Shown one piece after another: positions 1-6,297 of a stretch of 64,000 nt of DNA (its first letter is position 1; each line of letters begins with the position of its first letter). This stretch comes from CAZIJH01 sp964539655 (GTDB lineage Archaea; Aenigmatarchaeota; Aenigmatarchaeia; CG10238-14; SCSR01). The stretch is taken from the NCBI GenBank assembly GCA_964539655.1, contig CAZIJH010000004.1, forward strand, positions 1-64,000, written 5' to 3'. The notes beneath the pieces were generated by a model that was not told the DNA's origin, did no database searches, and was given only the letters and a program-made list of their open reading frames with translations. The position numbers and the translations under genes were made by a program.

Positions 1-801
1 TATGTTCCACAGAATATTTGTAGGCGTGATGCCTCCGGCTATTCGCGCCATCTGGAACTCGAAAAAGTTTTTGACGAAAGCGCCTTGGTTGGCCAGAAAA
101 TAATAAAGTGTGGGAATCTGGCTGACGAGTCCTCCCGCGACGAACTTCATAGTTCCTTTGAAGTCCCTGTTCCTCAGCATCACCGCGAGAAATACGGGCA
201 GCGCGACTATCGGTATCGGCTTGATCAGGCTGAGGCCGAAAAATATTCCTGACAGGAATTTGTTGTTCCGCAGGAATGACAGTACAGAAAGCAAAAGGAG
301 CACGGCAGTCAGCGCGTCGAACATCCCCCATATCGCGGATACGAAAATTATGTACGGGCTGAACGCGTAGAGATACCCCAGTCTGCTTTTGAAATTGTAA
401 AGCATGTAGACTGCAAGCGTGTCGGCCAATATTAGCGGGAGCTTCATGAGGAACATGAACATGAACGAGTCCGGCGAAAATGAGAAGTCGACAGGCGAGC
501 CCTGAAACACGTTTTTTATCGGTTCAGGATCCGCGCCCGTCGACAGGTAAACTGCGTAGAACGGTGAATATGCGTATAGCAGGTGTGGCAGGTAGGCGTA
601 CCCTTCGAAGAAGAAGGGAAGGCCGGTTGATGTTTGCAGGTTGTTTGAAATTTGGGAGAAATGTTCGTAAGGATTCTCTCCCTGGAAAAAAAGATTCAGC
701 GACGACTGTATCGTCGTCATGTCCCACGGGTGGACGAAAAATGGGGCCAACACTGCGCGTATCAGGAAAGCGACGATGAGAAGCTGTGTAAGTTTGTTCA
801 T
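1..801 (-). CDS. GT-C-like membrane glycosyltransferase, N-terminal part (runs off window)
   Basis: The minus-strand frame is open from an ATG at 801 to the window edge, giving 267 residues without a stop. The protein is strongly hydrophobic with about six or more membrane segments. The first luminal loop carries an acidic HPWDM motif after the first helix, and short charged loops (for example around RNNKF) separate later helices. This arrangement fits the GT-C fold of dolichol- or polyprenyl-phosphate-sugar dependent mannosyltransferases (PMT/GT39/GT87-like), which transfer sugars outside the membrane. The ATG overlaps the upstream gene's stop as ATGA, so translation is probably coupled. Likely role: glycosylation of surface proteins such as those encoded just upstream. 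The exact family is inferred; the C-terminus is not visible. Confidence 0.6.
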   Translation of the reverse strand, partial: MNKLTQLLIVAFLIRAVLAPFFVHPWDMTTIQSSLNLFFQGENPYEHFSQISNNLQTSTGLPFFFEGYAYLPHLLYAYSPFYAVYLSTGADPEPIKNVFQGSPVDFSFSPDSFMFMFLMKLPLILADTLAVYMLYNFKSRLGYLYAFSPYIIFVSAIWGMFDALTAVLLLLSVLSFLRNNKFLSGIFFGLSLIKPIPIVALPVFLAVMLRNRDFKGTMKFVAGGLVSQIPTLYYFLANQGAFVKNFFEFQMARIAGGITPTNILWNI

Positions 802-1700
802 TTTCCCCACTTTTTCCAATAGATCAAAAATACGAGGACGGTGGCTATCGGGAAAAGTATCGAAGCTATGTTGTTCGCGAATATTTCAGAAATGAACGCC
901 GGCAGGTACGACGTCTGCGCCACGGCCAGTCTTCCGTCTATCTTCATCGAAAAACTTTTGTCGAACGTCTCGACGGATATCCTGTTTATTCCGCCCTCGT
1001 CTTTCCTGATTGTCGTGTTGGCCGGCTTTGAGAACGAGATGTTCCCCGAACCGGGCGAAGTTCCGTTGAAGCTGAACGATATTTTGCTGATGTTGTTGAA
1101 CGACACGATATCCGATTTTTGGAAGGAATCCATTCCGCTCTTCACGTCGTCGAAATACCATCTCCAGAAGGAAAGTTTCAGAGGGATTTCTTTTGTCGAT
1201 GCGTAGCTGATCAGAGTAGAATCGCCAATCATCTTGGTAGTTTTGTTGACAATGAAATTGTCAAACTTGTACGACTGCAGCAATGTATGGTCGTCTAAGA
1301 ATTTTGTCGTGAGCTTCGCGTCGGTGAAAATTTTGGATCCCGCATAGCTTTCCTTGTCGGAAAGCTCGATCAGGTCGATCAGCTGAGACGGGAAGGAATT
1401 TTGTCTCAGGAAAATTTTGGGCTTGTTCTCGCTCCTCGTTATTCCGGAAAAAATTATCTGGTACTTGTCAGTCGTGTAAAGGTACGACCCGTAGCTCGAC
1501 GGCTGCAGCGAGTTCAAAGTGTACGGCGTCAGTCCTATCGTGGTGAATCCTGACTTGCTGGTGAGATTTTTCGCAAGCGGAAGGAACGAAAGGGATATTA
1601 CGTAAATCGTGATAAATACCAACGCGTACTTCAGAAGTCGATTTTCCCTGTAGTCTCCCTTGTCAAAGCTTTCGTCTCTTTCTTTGTATTCCATTTCCAA
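798..1700 (-). CDS. Membrane-anchored surface protein of unknown function
   Basis: A 300-residue protein with a charged N-terminus, a membrane segment at about residues 24-44, a long polar ectodomain and a second membrane segment at about 275-295 followed by a basic tail. The ectodomain holds several N-glycosylation sequons (NKT, NIS, NGT, NTT) and looks beta-rich, so it probably faces outward. It lies in a minus-strand operon, 30 bases after the preceding gene, and overlaps the GT-C-like gene by four bases. I do not recognise the family. The neighbouring glycosyltransferase suggests a role in, or modification by, the surface glycosylation machinery; this is inference only. Confidence 0.7.
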   Translation of the reverse strand: MEMEYKERDESFDKGDYRENRLLKYALVFITIYVISLSFLPLAKNLTSKSGFTTIGLTPYTLNSLQPSSYGSYLYTTDKYQIIFSGITRSENKPKIFLRQNSFPSQLIDLIELSDKESYAGSKIFTDAKLTTKFLDDHTLLQSYKFDNFIVNKTTKMIGDSTLISYASTKEIPLKLSFWRWYFDDVKSGMDSFQKSDIVSFNNISKISFSFNGTSPGSGNISFSKPANTTIRKDEGGINRISVETFDKSFSMKIDGRLAVAQTSYLPAFISEIFANNIASILFPIATVLVFLIYWKKWGK

Positions 1701-1730
1701 TCAACAATATCTGCGGAACTCATTTTATCA

Positions 1731-2891
1731 TCAAGATGAAAACAGCTCGTTCTTCAAAACATCCAGTCCGTCGTATGGGCTGGCGCTTCCGTTGACTGGC
1801 TCGTTCAGGGAGTTTACGGAATGTTTCACGTCTTTTCCGAAAACGATTCTCAGATTTTGCGCGTATGTGGCGAATCTGTCCCTGTCGTACCCGTTACCGT
1901 TGTGCTGAATCACGGTGTTTACAAAATACTCCAGCCCTTTTTTCTTTGCGAGGTTAGCAATTGCGATTTGGTTGCTCAGCTGCCTCTCGTAGAATTTTCC
2001 GGCGTCTTGCAACGGCGGATTGATTGCGAACATCGTGGAAAGGCTTCCGATTGCGCCGTTCGCCGCCTTCGCCTCGTTTAAAATTGTGTCGTATTCGGCC
2101 GTGAGCGTCATTGCGGGATTCACGTCGAGAAATGGGCGCGATCCGCCGTCCTTTATTTTTCCTATAATCGAAACCAGATTCACGTTGAGCATTCCCGTCG
2201 CGTCCTGGATTGCTATGTATTCAGGAGTCGGGTTTGTTATCCTTCCCTTCAGTGTCTGGAGTCCTTCGATCATCTCGCCTATTCTTCTCGGATCTTTCAG
2301 ATTCTCCTCCGCAAGAAGCGAATACTTCGCGTTCGATCTCGGGAGCCCGAAGACGTCGAGCTGGCTCTCCGCGCCGGACATGTATGCCTCTATGTACTTG
2401 TCTTGAGAATCCTTGCCGTTGACCGATAAAAACCTGTTCGTCGCGATCTTTTCCGATTCTATTCCCCTCCTCGTCATGTCGCGTATACTCTTGCCGTCCC
2501 TGACGCTGTAATCGATAACGTATACCGGGAGGCGGTTTTCCGCGAGCTTCTTGAGGTTGGTTGACAGCTGGTCAATTTTGTTTTGATTTGCAATGATGGT
2601 GTTGTTTTGGCTCATGATAAAATCTTTGTTTTGCGTGAGAGTCTGGTTATAAGCGTCATTTTTTTCTTTCAGTTCTTTCAATTGCCTATCTTTTTGCGCG
2701 TCGAAAGGTGTGATGTAAGGACCCAATGCAAGCCCCGCTACGAATGCGACTATCGCGCTGCCGCCGAGTATGGCTTCCCTTCTTGTGTATTTTTTTGGCT
2801 CTTCAGAGGAAGATGCGCTTTTCTGTATCTGCGGCGTGACATCGATGCCTTTTGAAGAATTATTCGAATCTGTTTCCGTGTTCTCTGCCAT
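1731..2891 (-). CDS. Single-pass exported coiled-coil protein, unknown function
   Basis: A 386-residue protein starting at the ATG at 2891. An in-frame extension up to 3239 exists but overlaps a better gene in another frame, so I reject it. After a polar Ser/Glu-rich head comes TRREAILGGSAIVAFVAGLALG, where two arginines sit next to a hydrophobic span at about residues 35-60; it could be a membrane anchor or a Tat-like signal. A Gln/Asn/Lys-rich coiled coil follows at about 65-110, then a globular domain of about 260 residues with no motif I know. It is 30 bases upstream of the next membrane protein and 23 bases after the helical protein at 2915-3289, so the four genes likely form one transcript. 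Confidence 0.7.
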   Translation of the reverse strand: MAENTETDSNNSSKGIDVTPQIQKSASSSEEPKKYTRREAILGGSAIVAFVAGLALGPYITPFDAQKDRQLKELKEKNDAYNQTLTQNKDFIMSQNNTIIANQNKIDQLSTNLKKLAENRLPVYVIDYSVRDGKSIRDMTRRGIESEKIATNRFLSVNGKDSQDKYIEAYMSGAESQLDVFGLPRSNAKYSLLAEENLKDPRRIGEMIEGLQTLKGRITNPTPEYIAIQDATGMLNVNLVSIIGKIKDGGSRPFLDVNPAMTLTAEYDTILNEAKAANGAIGSLSTMFAINPPLQDAGKFYERQLSNQIAIANLAKKKGLEYFVNTVIQHNGNGYDRDRFATYAQNLRIVFGKDVKHSVNSLNEPVNGSASPYDGLDVLKNELFSS

Positions 2892-2914
2892 AAACCATCC
2901 CGCACTGCCTTTTT

Positions 2915-3289
2915 TTAGAACGACCTTAGCGCGTCGACAACTTTTCTGGTTGCTTCCTGGCTTTCTATGTCTATCGGCTTGATGATCTCCGAAATTATTT
3001 TTTCGATCGCCTTTCTCTTCTCGGCCTCTCCGATCGAGACTATCGCCTGCAGCGGAGCTTCGACCAAGTTGAGTCGCGATTTGATGTACGAAATTTCTTT
3101 CGATAATTCCACGAGCGCGCACCAAAGCTGCGCCGACTTGATGTCGTCCGCCCTGAAGAAAGCGCCCCTGTGGTCCCTTGTTGATTCGAGAACGTTTGCC
3201 AAGGTCTGCTTGGTTTCGTCTGTCAGAAATTCTTTCCAATCCTCGTTGCCGTTTGAAAGGTTCAGAAGCGACATTGTAAAAAGATTCAT
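2915..3289 (-). CDS. Small helical protein, unknown function
   Basis: A 124-residue, almost wholly alpha-helical soluble protein without cysteines in motifs or membrane segments. Regular spacing of Leu/Ile and charged residues suggests a helical bundle. It is the first gene of the minus-strand membrane-protein operon ending at the window edge and sits just after tRNA-Lys in the same direction of transcription. A second methionine (residue 6, MSLLN) is an alternative start. The family is not recognised. Confidence 0.6.
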   Translation of the reverse strand: MNLFTMSLLNLSNGNEDWKEFLTDETKQTLANVLESTRDHRGAFFRADDIKSAQLWCALVELSKEISYIKSRLNLVEAPLQAIVSIGEAEKRKAIEKIISEIIKPIDIESQEATRKVVDALRSF

Positions 3290-3313
3290 GGCTTACTGGC
3301 AGGATAAGTATTC

Positions 3314-3338
3314 TCTGTCACCCAAGTGGTGACACGTG
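3314..3338 (-). repeat. Dispersed GTCAC hairpin element, copy 1
   Basis: Read on the minus strand, the stretch forms a short stem-loop (GTCACC / GGTGAC around a small loop) followed by AGAGAA. It lies about 20 bases beyond the 3' end of tRNA-Lys. Near-identical sequence appears at 15141-15164 and a shorter form at 48712-48728, just beyond tRNA-Thr. It may be a processing or termination hairpin, or a dispersed repeat. Confidence 0.5.
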
Positions 3339-3356
3339 GCAGATAGAAAAATCGAG

Positions 3357-3469
3357 TGAGCCCGGAGGGATTTGAACCCTCGACCCTCTGGTTGCTTTCA
3401 TCTTTGCGTCAACGCTTTTAACGTGAAATGTTAAAAGCCAGGTGCTCTGCCATGCTGAGCTACGGGCCC
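3357..3469 (-). tRNA. tRNA-Lys(TTT) with a canonical anticodon-loop intron
   Basis: The minus strand folds as a full cloverleaf: acceptor GGGCCCG paired with CGGGCTC (one G-T), D stem GCTC/GAGC, anticodon loop CTTTTAA with anticodon TTT, T stem GAGGG/CCCTC around TTCAAAT, discriminator A. A 39-base intron occupies 3393-3431, between positions 37 and 38, the usual archaeal bulge-helix-bulge site. Pair 27-43 is a C-A mismatch. No CCA is encoded. Confidence 0.93.
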
Positions 3470-3546
3470 TTGTTCTAAGAATTAATTTAGTTTTGATATG
3501 CTTTTATGTTTTATAATACCTGCAAAAATCCAAAAAATATATTTCT

Positions 3547-3732
3547 TTAAAGTTTTCTCATTCTCTGCAAAGTGTGCGTCATCCAGGTGTACGTCCTGAT
3601 CTTGGCGGATCTTCCGTAGCCGCACGCCGCGCAGTATTTCTTGTCGATCCTGTAGGAATGCCTTCCGCATCTCCTGCACCTTATGTGCGTTATCCTGTTC
3701 TTCTTACCCATCGACGGGGTACCTTTGGACAT
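3547..3732 (-). CDS. rpl37e: Ribosomal protein L37e (eL37)
   Basis: A 61-residue, very basic protein of the 50S subunit. The N-terminal MSKGTPSMGKK and the zinc ribbon with Cys19, Cys22, Cys34 and Cys37 (CRRC, then CAAC) are the family hallmarks, and the length is normal. A GGTGA ribosome binding site stands nine bases before the ATG. Archaeal L37e usually follows the Sm-like gene in one operon; here a small kinase-like gene lies between them. Confidence 0.96.
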   Translation of the reverse strand: MSKGTPSMGKKNRITHIRCRRCGRHSYRIDKKYCAACGYGRSAKIRTYTWMTHTLQRMRKL

Positions 3733-3738
3733 CTCATT

Positions 3739-4401
3739 TCACCTGTTTTGTAAAACTAATTCTCGAATTTCAGGTTTATAAACTTCTGCTTCCACGTGTT
3801 TGTTTTTCAAAAGTCTTCTTAATCTTTTCTGGTTTTTGTCGATTTGTCCGATAATAACGTAGTTACTGTAAACTTCGTCGAAGGATTTTATTACAGTCTT
3901 CATATTGTTAAAGTGAATTGGTATGAAGTCTGCTTCGTTGCCACCGTATTGTGTAAATGTGCTTTCTCCGAAATCAATTAATGAGAGTCTGTCTTCGTCT
4001 TCGGATACGAAAATATGGTCTTTTCCCAGATCACCATGTTCTATTCCTAAAAGACTCAATTTTCCAAATGTATGGCCAAGTAAACGACCAATTTTTTCCT
4101 GTCCCTCTTTACTGTAGCGAGATTTTAAATGCTTGCCTTTGGCAGCCTCCTGCAAAAAATAATTTTTTGATTTTGCGAGAATCTTCGGCGTCAATCCGAG
4201 GTTATCAGCGATTCTTAAAATTTTCTTTTCCTTGTTCGAAGAGAAAGGAAGAATGAAATATTTCTGACCGTTTAATTGAAATTTGTACAAATTGTATTCG
4301 TCATAAACAAAATTTCCCATCAAATGGATGAATCTTGTTCCATATTTTCTGATATTTTTCCAAGGAAAATCCTTTCTAAAAACTTCGTATTCTCTTTTCA
4401 T
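3739..4401 (-). CDS. Small RIO/Bud32-like protein kinase
   Basis: A 220-residue protein from the ATG at 4401; a TTG overlapping the LSm stop would add 14 residues. Kinase-like motifs are visible: an HGDLGKDH catalytic loop in place of HGDLxxxN, followed after about 15 residues by LIDFGES (the DFG metal-binding motif). The N-lobe has a possible ATP-contact lysine in QKYFILPF or KEKKILRI but no clear glycine loop, as in RIO, Bud32 and lipopolysaccharide-kinase relatives. The catalytic-loop Asn seems replaced by His, so activity is uncertain. It is inserted between LSm and L37e, which suggests a role in ribosome or RNA metabolism, but that is inferred from position only. Confidence 0.7.
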   Translation of the reverse strand: MKREYEVFRKDFPWKNIRKYGTRFIHLMGNFVYDEYNLYKFQLNGQKYFILPFSSNKEKKILRIADNLGLTPKILAKSKNYFLQEAAKGKHLKSRYSKEGQEKIGRLLGHTFGKLSLLGIEHGDLGKDHIFVSEDEDRLSLIDFGESTFTQYGGNEADFIPIHFNNMKTVIKSFDEVYSNYVIIGQIDKNQKRLRRLLKNKHVEAEVYKPEIRELVLQNR

Positions 4402-4436
4402 GAAATTTTCTAAGAGATTCAGCTTTAAAAGGTTTC

Positions 4437-4670
4437 TCAAACTTGGACAGGGCTCGCGTAAACGATCGTGTCGCCGCGAACGAGAATGGTTCCCATTTTT
4501 ATTTTGTTCTCCCCGTTCTTCTGAACCTCGGCTTCGTCGATCCAAAGATTCAAATGAAGGTCGAGAGCTTTCAAAATTCCGGTGACCTCTTCGCCGTTCT
4601 TCAGCTTGATGATTACTTTCTTGCCTTTCGCTCTGTCAAGCGCGTCAATTGGTCTGTCTGTCATTAACAA
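4437..4670 (-). CDS. Archaeal Sm-like (LSm) RNA-binding protein
   Basis: A 77-residue single-domain Sm protein. Sm1 spans about residues 15-50 (KVIIKLKNGEEVTGIL, then LDLHLNLWI) and Sm2 is LVRGDTIVYAS near the C-terminus. Such proteins form heptameric rings that bind U-rich RNA. It begins the minus-strand operon LSm, kinase, L37e and is divergent from S8e. In the visible Sm1 the usual aspartate-Met/Asn contact LDxHxNL is kept. Confidence 0.93.
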   Translation of the reverse strand: MLMTDRPIDALDRAKGKKVIIKLKNGEEVTGILKALDLHLNLWIDEAEVQKNGENKIKMGTILVRGDTIVYASPVQV

Positions 4671-4819
4671 TTCCTTCTTTACATTATGTCAAGAAGAGAT
4701 ATAAACATATACAGTTCTCCAATTTTTTTGTTATCGTCATTAGTGAAATAATTTATGTGTTCTGTTCCGATAAGACTCTGTTTTTAATTATTTCCTGAAC
4801 GCCTTCATACAACAGTTTG

Positions 4820-4832
4820 AAAAATACTTAAG
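4820..4832 (+). promoter_or_regulatory. TATA-type promoter of rps8e
   Basis: The AT-rich box AAAAATACTTAAG lies about 22-34 bases before the S8e ATG, the spacing expected for an archaeal TATA box of an almost leaderless transcript. The divergent LSm operon shares this 183-base intergenic region. Confidence 0.5.
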
Positions 4833-4853
4833 CATTCGCTACAATCTATTTCT

Positions 4854-5234
4854 ATGGCAATTTGGCACGGCGAGAAAGGAAAGAAAGCAACAGGCGGGAA
4901 GATACATCTTTCTGTAAAGAAGAGAAAATACGAGCTCGGAAATCTTCCCGTACATACGAAGATCGGCAAGGAGAGGAAAAGTTTCGAGAGAATGAAGGGC
5001 GGATCGCTGAAATTGAAATTATTCTCGACTGAATTCGCGAACGTCCTTGACAAGAAGAGCAAGACGATGAAAAAGGTCAAGATTCTCGACGTGATCGAAA
5101 ATCCTGCAAACCCGCACTACGTGAGAAGAAAAATAATCACCAAAGGTTCTGTCATCAAAACCGAGATCGGAAATGCGAGAGTCACGTCGCGTCCTAGCCA
5201 GAGCGGAACGGTTAACGCGGTTCTTGTGCAATAA
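4854..5234 (+). CDS. rps8e: Ribosomal protein S8e (eS8)
   Basis: A 126-residue basic protein of the 30S subunit. The N-terminal WHGEKGKKATGGK block and the central NPANPHYVRRKIITKG block are diagnostic of archaeal S8e, and the C-terminal SRPSQSGTVNAVLV fits too. Length is typical. TatD follows six bases later on the same strand, so the two are probably cotranscribed. Confidence 0.97.
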   Translation: MAIWHGEKGKKATGGKIHLSVKKRKYELGNLPVHTKIGKERKSFERMKGGSLKLKLFSTEFANVLDKKSKTMKKVKILDVIENPANPHYVRRKIITKGSVIKTEIGNARVTSRPSQSGTVNAVLVQ

Positions 5235-5240
5235 ATTTTT

Positions 5241-6020
5241 ATGATCGATTCTCATTGTCATCTCGAGCAGCGCGATTACAATCCCGACAGGAATGACATC
5301 ATCTCAAGATGCAAAAAGGAATTGAGTGCGGTAATAACCGTCTGCGCTCATCCGAAAGATTTCGATCTCACTCTGAAAATTGCAGATGAAAATAAAAGTT
5401 TCGTCTTCGCTGTAGCAGGCATGCATCCGGAATACATCGAGGAGATTTCCGACGAAGAGATAAAAAAATATTTCGAAAAAATAAAACAGAATCGCGACAA
5501 GATTGTTGGCATTGGTGAAGTCGGATTGGATTATTTTTGGACCAAGGACCCTGCTTTCCGCGAGAAGCAAAAAAATCTTTTTAGAAAATTTATTTCGCTG
5601 TCCAAAGAATTAGATCTTCCTTTAGTCGTTCATTCACGCGACGCATATGGGGAAGTCGTACAGATTCTCGAAGAGGAGAACGCAAAGAATGTTCATCTTC
5701 ATTTGTTCGGTGACAACAAGCTTGTGCAAAAAATAATTGACAACGGCTGGTACGTTTCTGTCGGGCCAGTGGTCCTGAGAAGCAAAAAACATTTTCAAAT
5801 TTCTCGCGACATGCCGATCGATAGAATCATGCTGGAGACGGATGCTCCGTGGAATTCTCCGAAAATATTTCTCGAGGGCAAAAAGGAAAGGAACGATCCT
5901 ACTTCGGTAAGGATAGTCGCCGAAAAAATCTCTGAGATAAAGAAAATGAGTTTTGATGAAGTCTGGAAGAAATGTGGAGAGAACGCGAAAAGGTTTTATA
6001 AGCTGGATGTTATCCTTTGA
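5241..6020 (+). CDS. tatD: TatD-family metal-dependent DNase
   Basis: A 259-residue TIM-barrel hydrolase. Metal ligands are visible in order: DSHCHL at residues 3-8, GIGEVGLDY near residue 95 (the bridging Glu), VVHSR near 130, HLHLF near 154 and the LETDAPW block near 200. TatD proteins cleave DNA or RNA 3' ends and are linked to DNA repair and turnover. All expected catalytic residues are present and the length is normal. It sits between S8e and a small cysteine-containing orphan, all on the plus strand and closely spaced. Confidence 0.93.
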   Translation: MIDSHCHLEQRDYNPDRNDIISRCKKELSAVITVCAHPKDFDLTLKIADENKSFVFAVAGMHPEYIEEISDEEIKKYFEKIKQNRDKIVGIGEVGLDYFWTKDPAFREKQKNLFRKFISLSKELDLPLVVHSRDAYGEVVQILEEENAKNVHLHLFGDNKLVQKIIDNGWYVSVGPVVLRSKKHFQISRDMPIDRIMLETDAPWNSPKIFLEGKKERNDPTSVRIVAEKISEIKKMSFDEVWKKCGENAKRFYKLDVIL

Positions 6021-6023
6021 AAT

Positions 6024-6296
6024 ATGTCAATTCCAAAAAGGAACGGCCGCACTTGGGACGGATACTATAATTATTACACTAAAAATTGCCCGTCTTGTTC
6101 TTATATGAAAATAATAGAAGGTCAATATGTATGTGGATGGGGGACTGCCTTCAAATATCTTTCACGTCAAAATGGTGTTCTTCTTGAAAATGGGGAACTG
6201 AGAAAATGTGGTCTGCTTAACTGGAAAATTCAGCCAAAAAAAGATGAACGTTCGGTAAATTATCTGGACGAAATAATCAAACAGAAGAAAATCTAG
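6024..6296 (+). CDS. Small cysteine-containing protein, unknown
   Basis: A 90-residue soluble protein starting three bases after the TatD stop. It has CPSC near residue 22, then single cysteines near residues 37 and 62 (YVCGWG, RKCGLL), enough for one zinc site. Aromatic residues cluster at the N-terminus (WDGYYNYY). It ends two bases before the convergent aRF1 gene. I do not know the family; a zinc-binding nucleic-acid protein is a guess. Confidence 0.6.
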   Translation: MSIPKRNGRTWDGYYNYYTKNCPSCSYMKIIEGQYVCGWGTAFKYLSRQNGVLLENGELRKCGLLNWKIQPKKDERSVNYLDEIIKQKKI

Positions 6297-6297
6297 T

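Noticed and set aside
480..779. Plus-strand ORFs under the GT-C-like gene
   Set aside because: Arg/Ser-rich shadows of the minus-strand membrane protein.
2892..3239. 116-residue N-terminal extension of the protein at 1731-2891
   Set aside because: It is rich in Arg/Gln/Gly like an out-of-frame read and overlaps the better gene at 2915-3289; the ATG at 2891 starts a normal sequence.
3482..3679. 65-residue minus ORF overlapping L37e
   Set aside because: Different frame of L37e and its 3' flank; no independent support.
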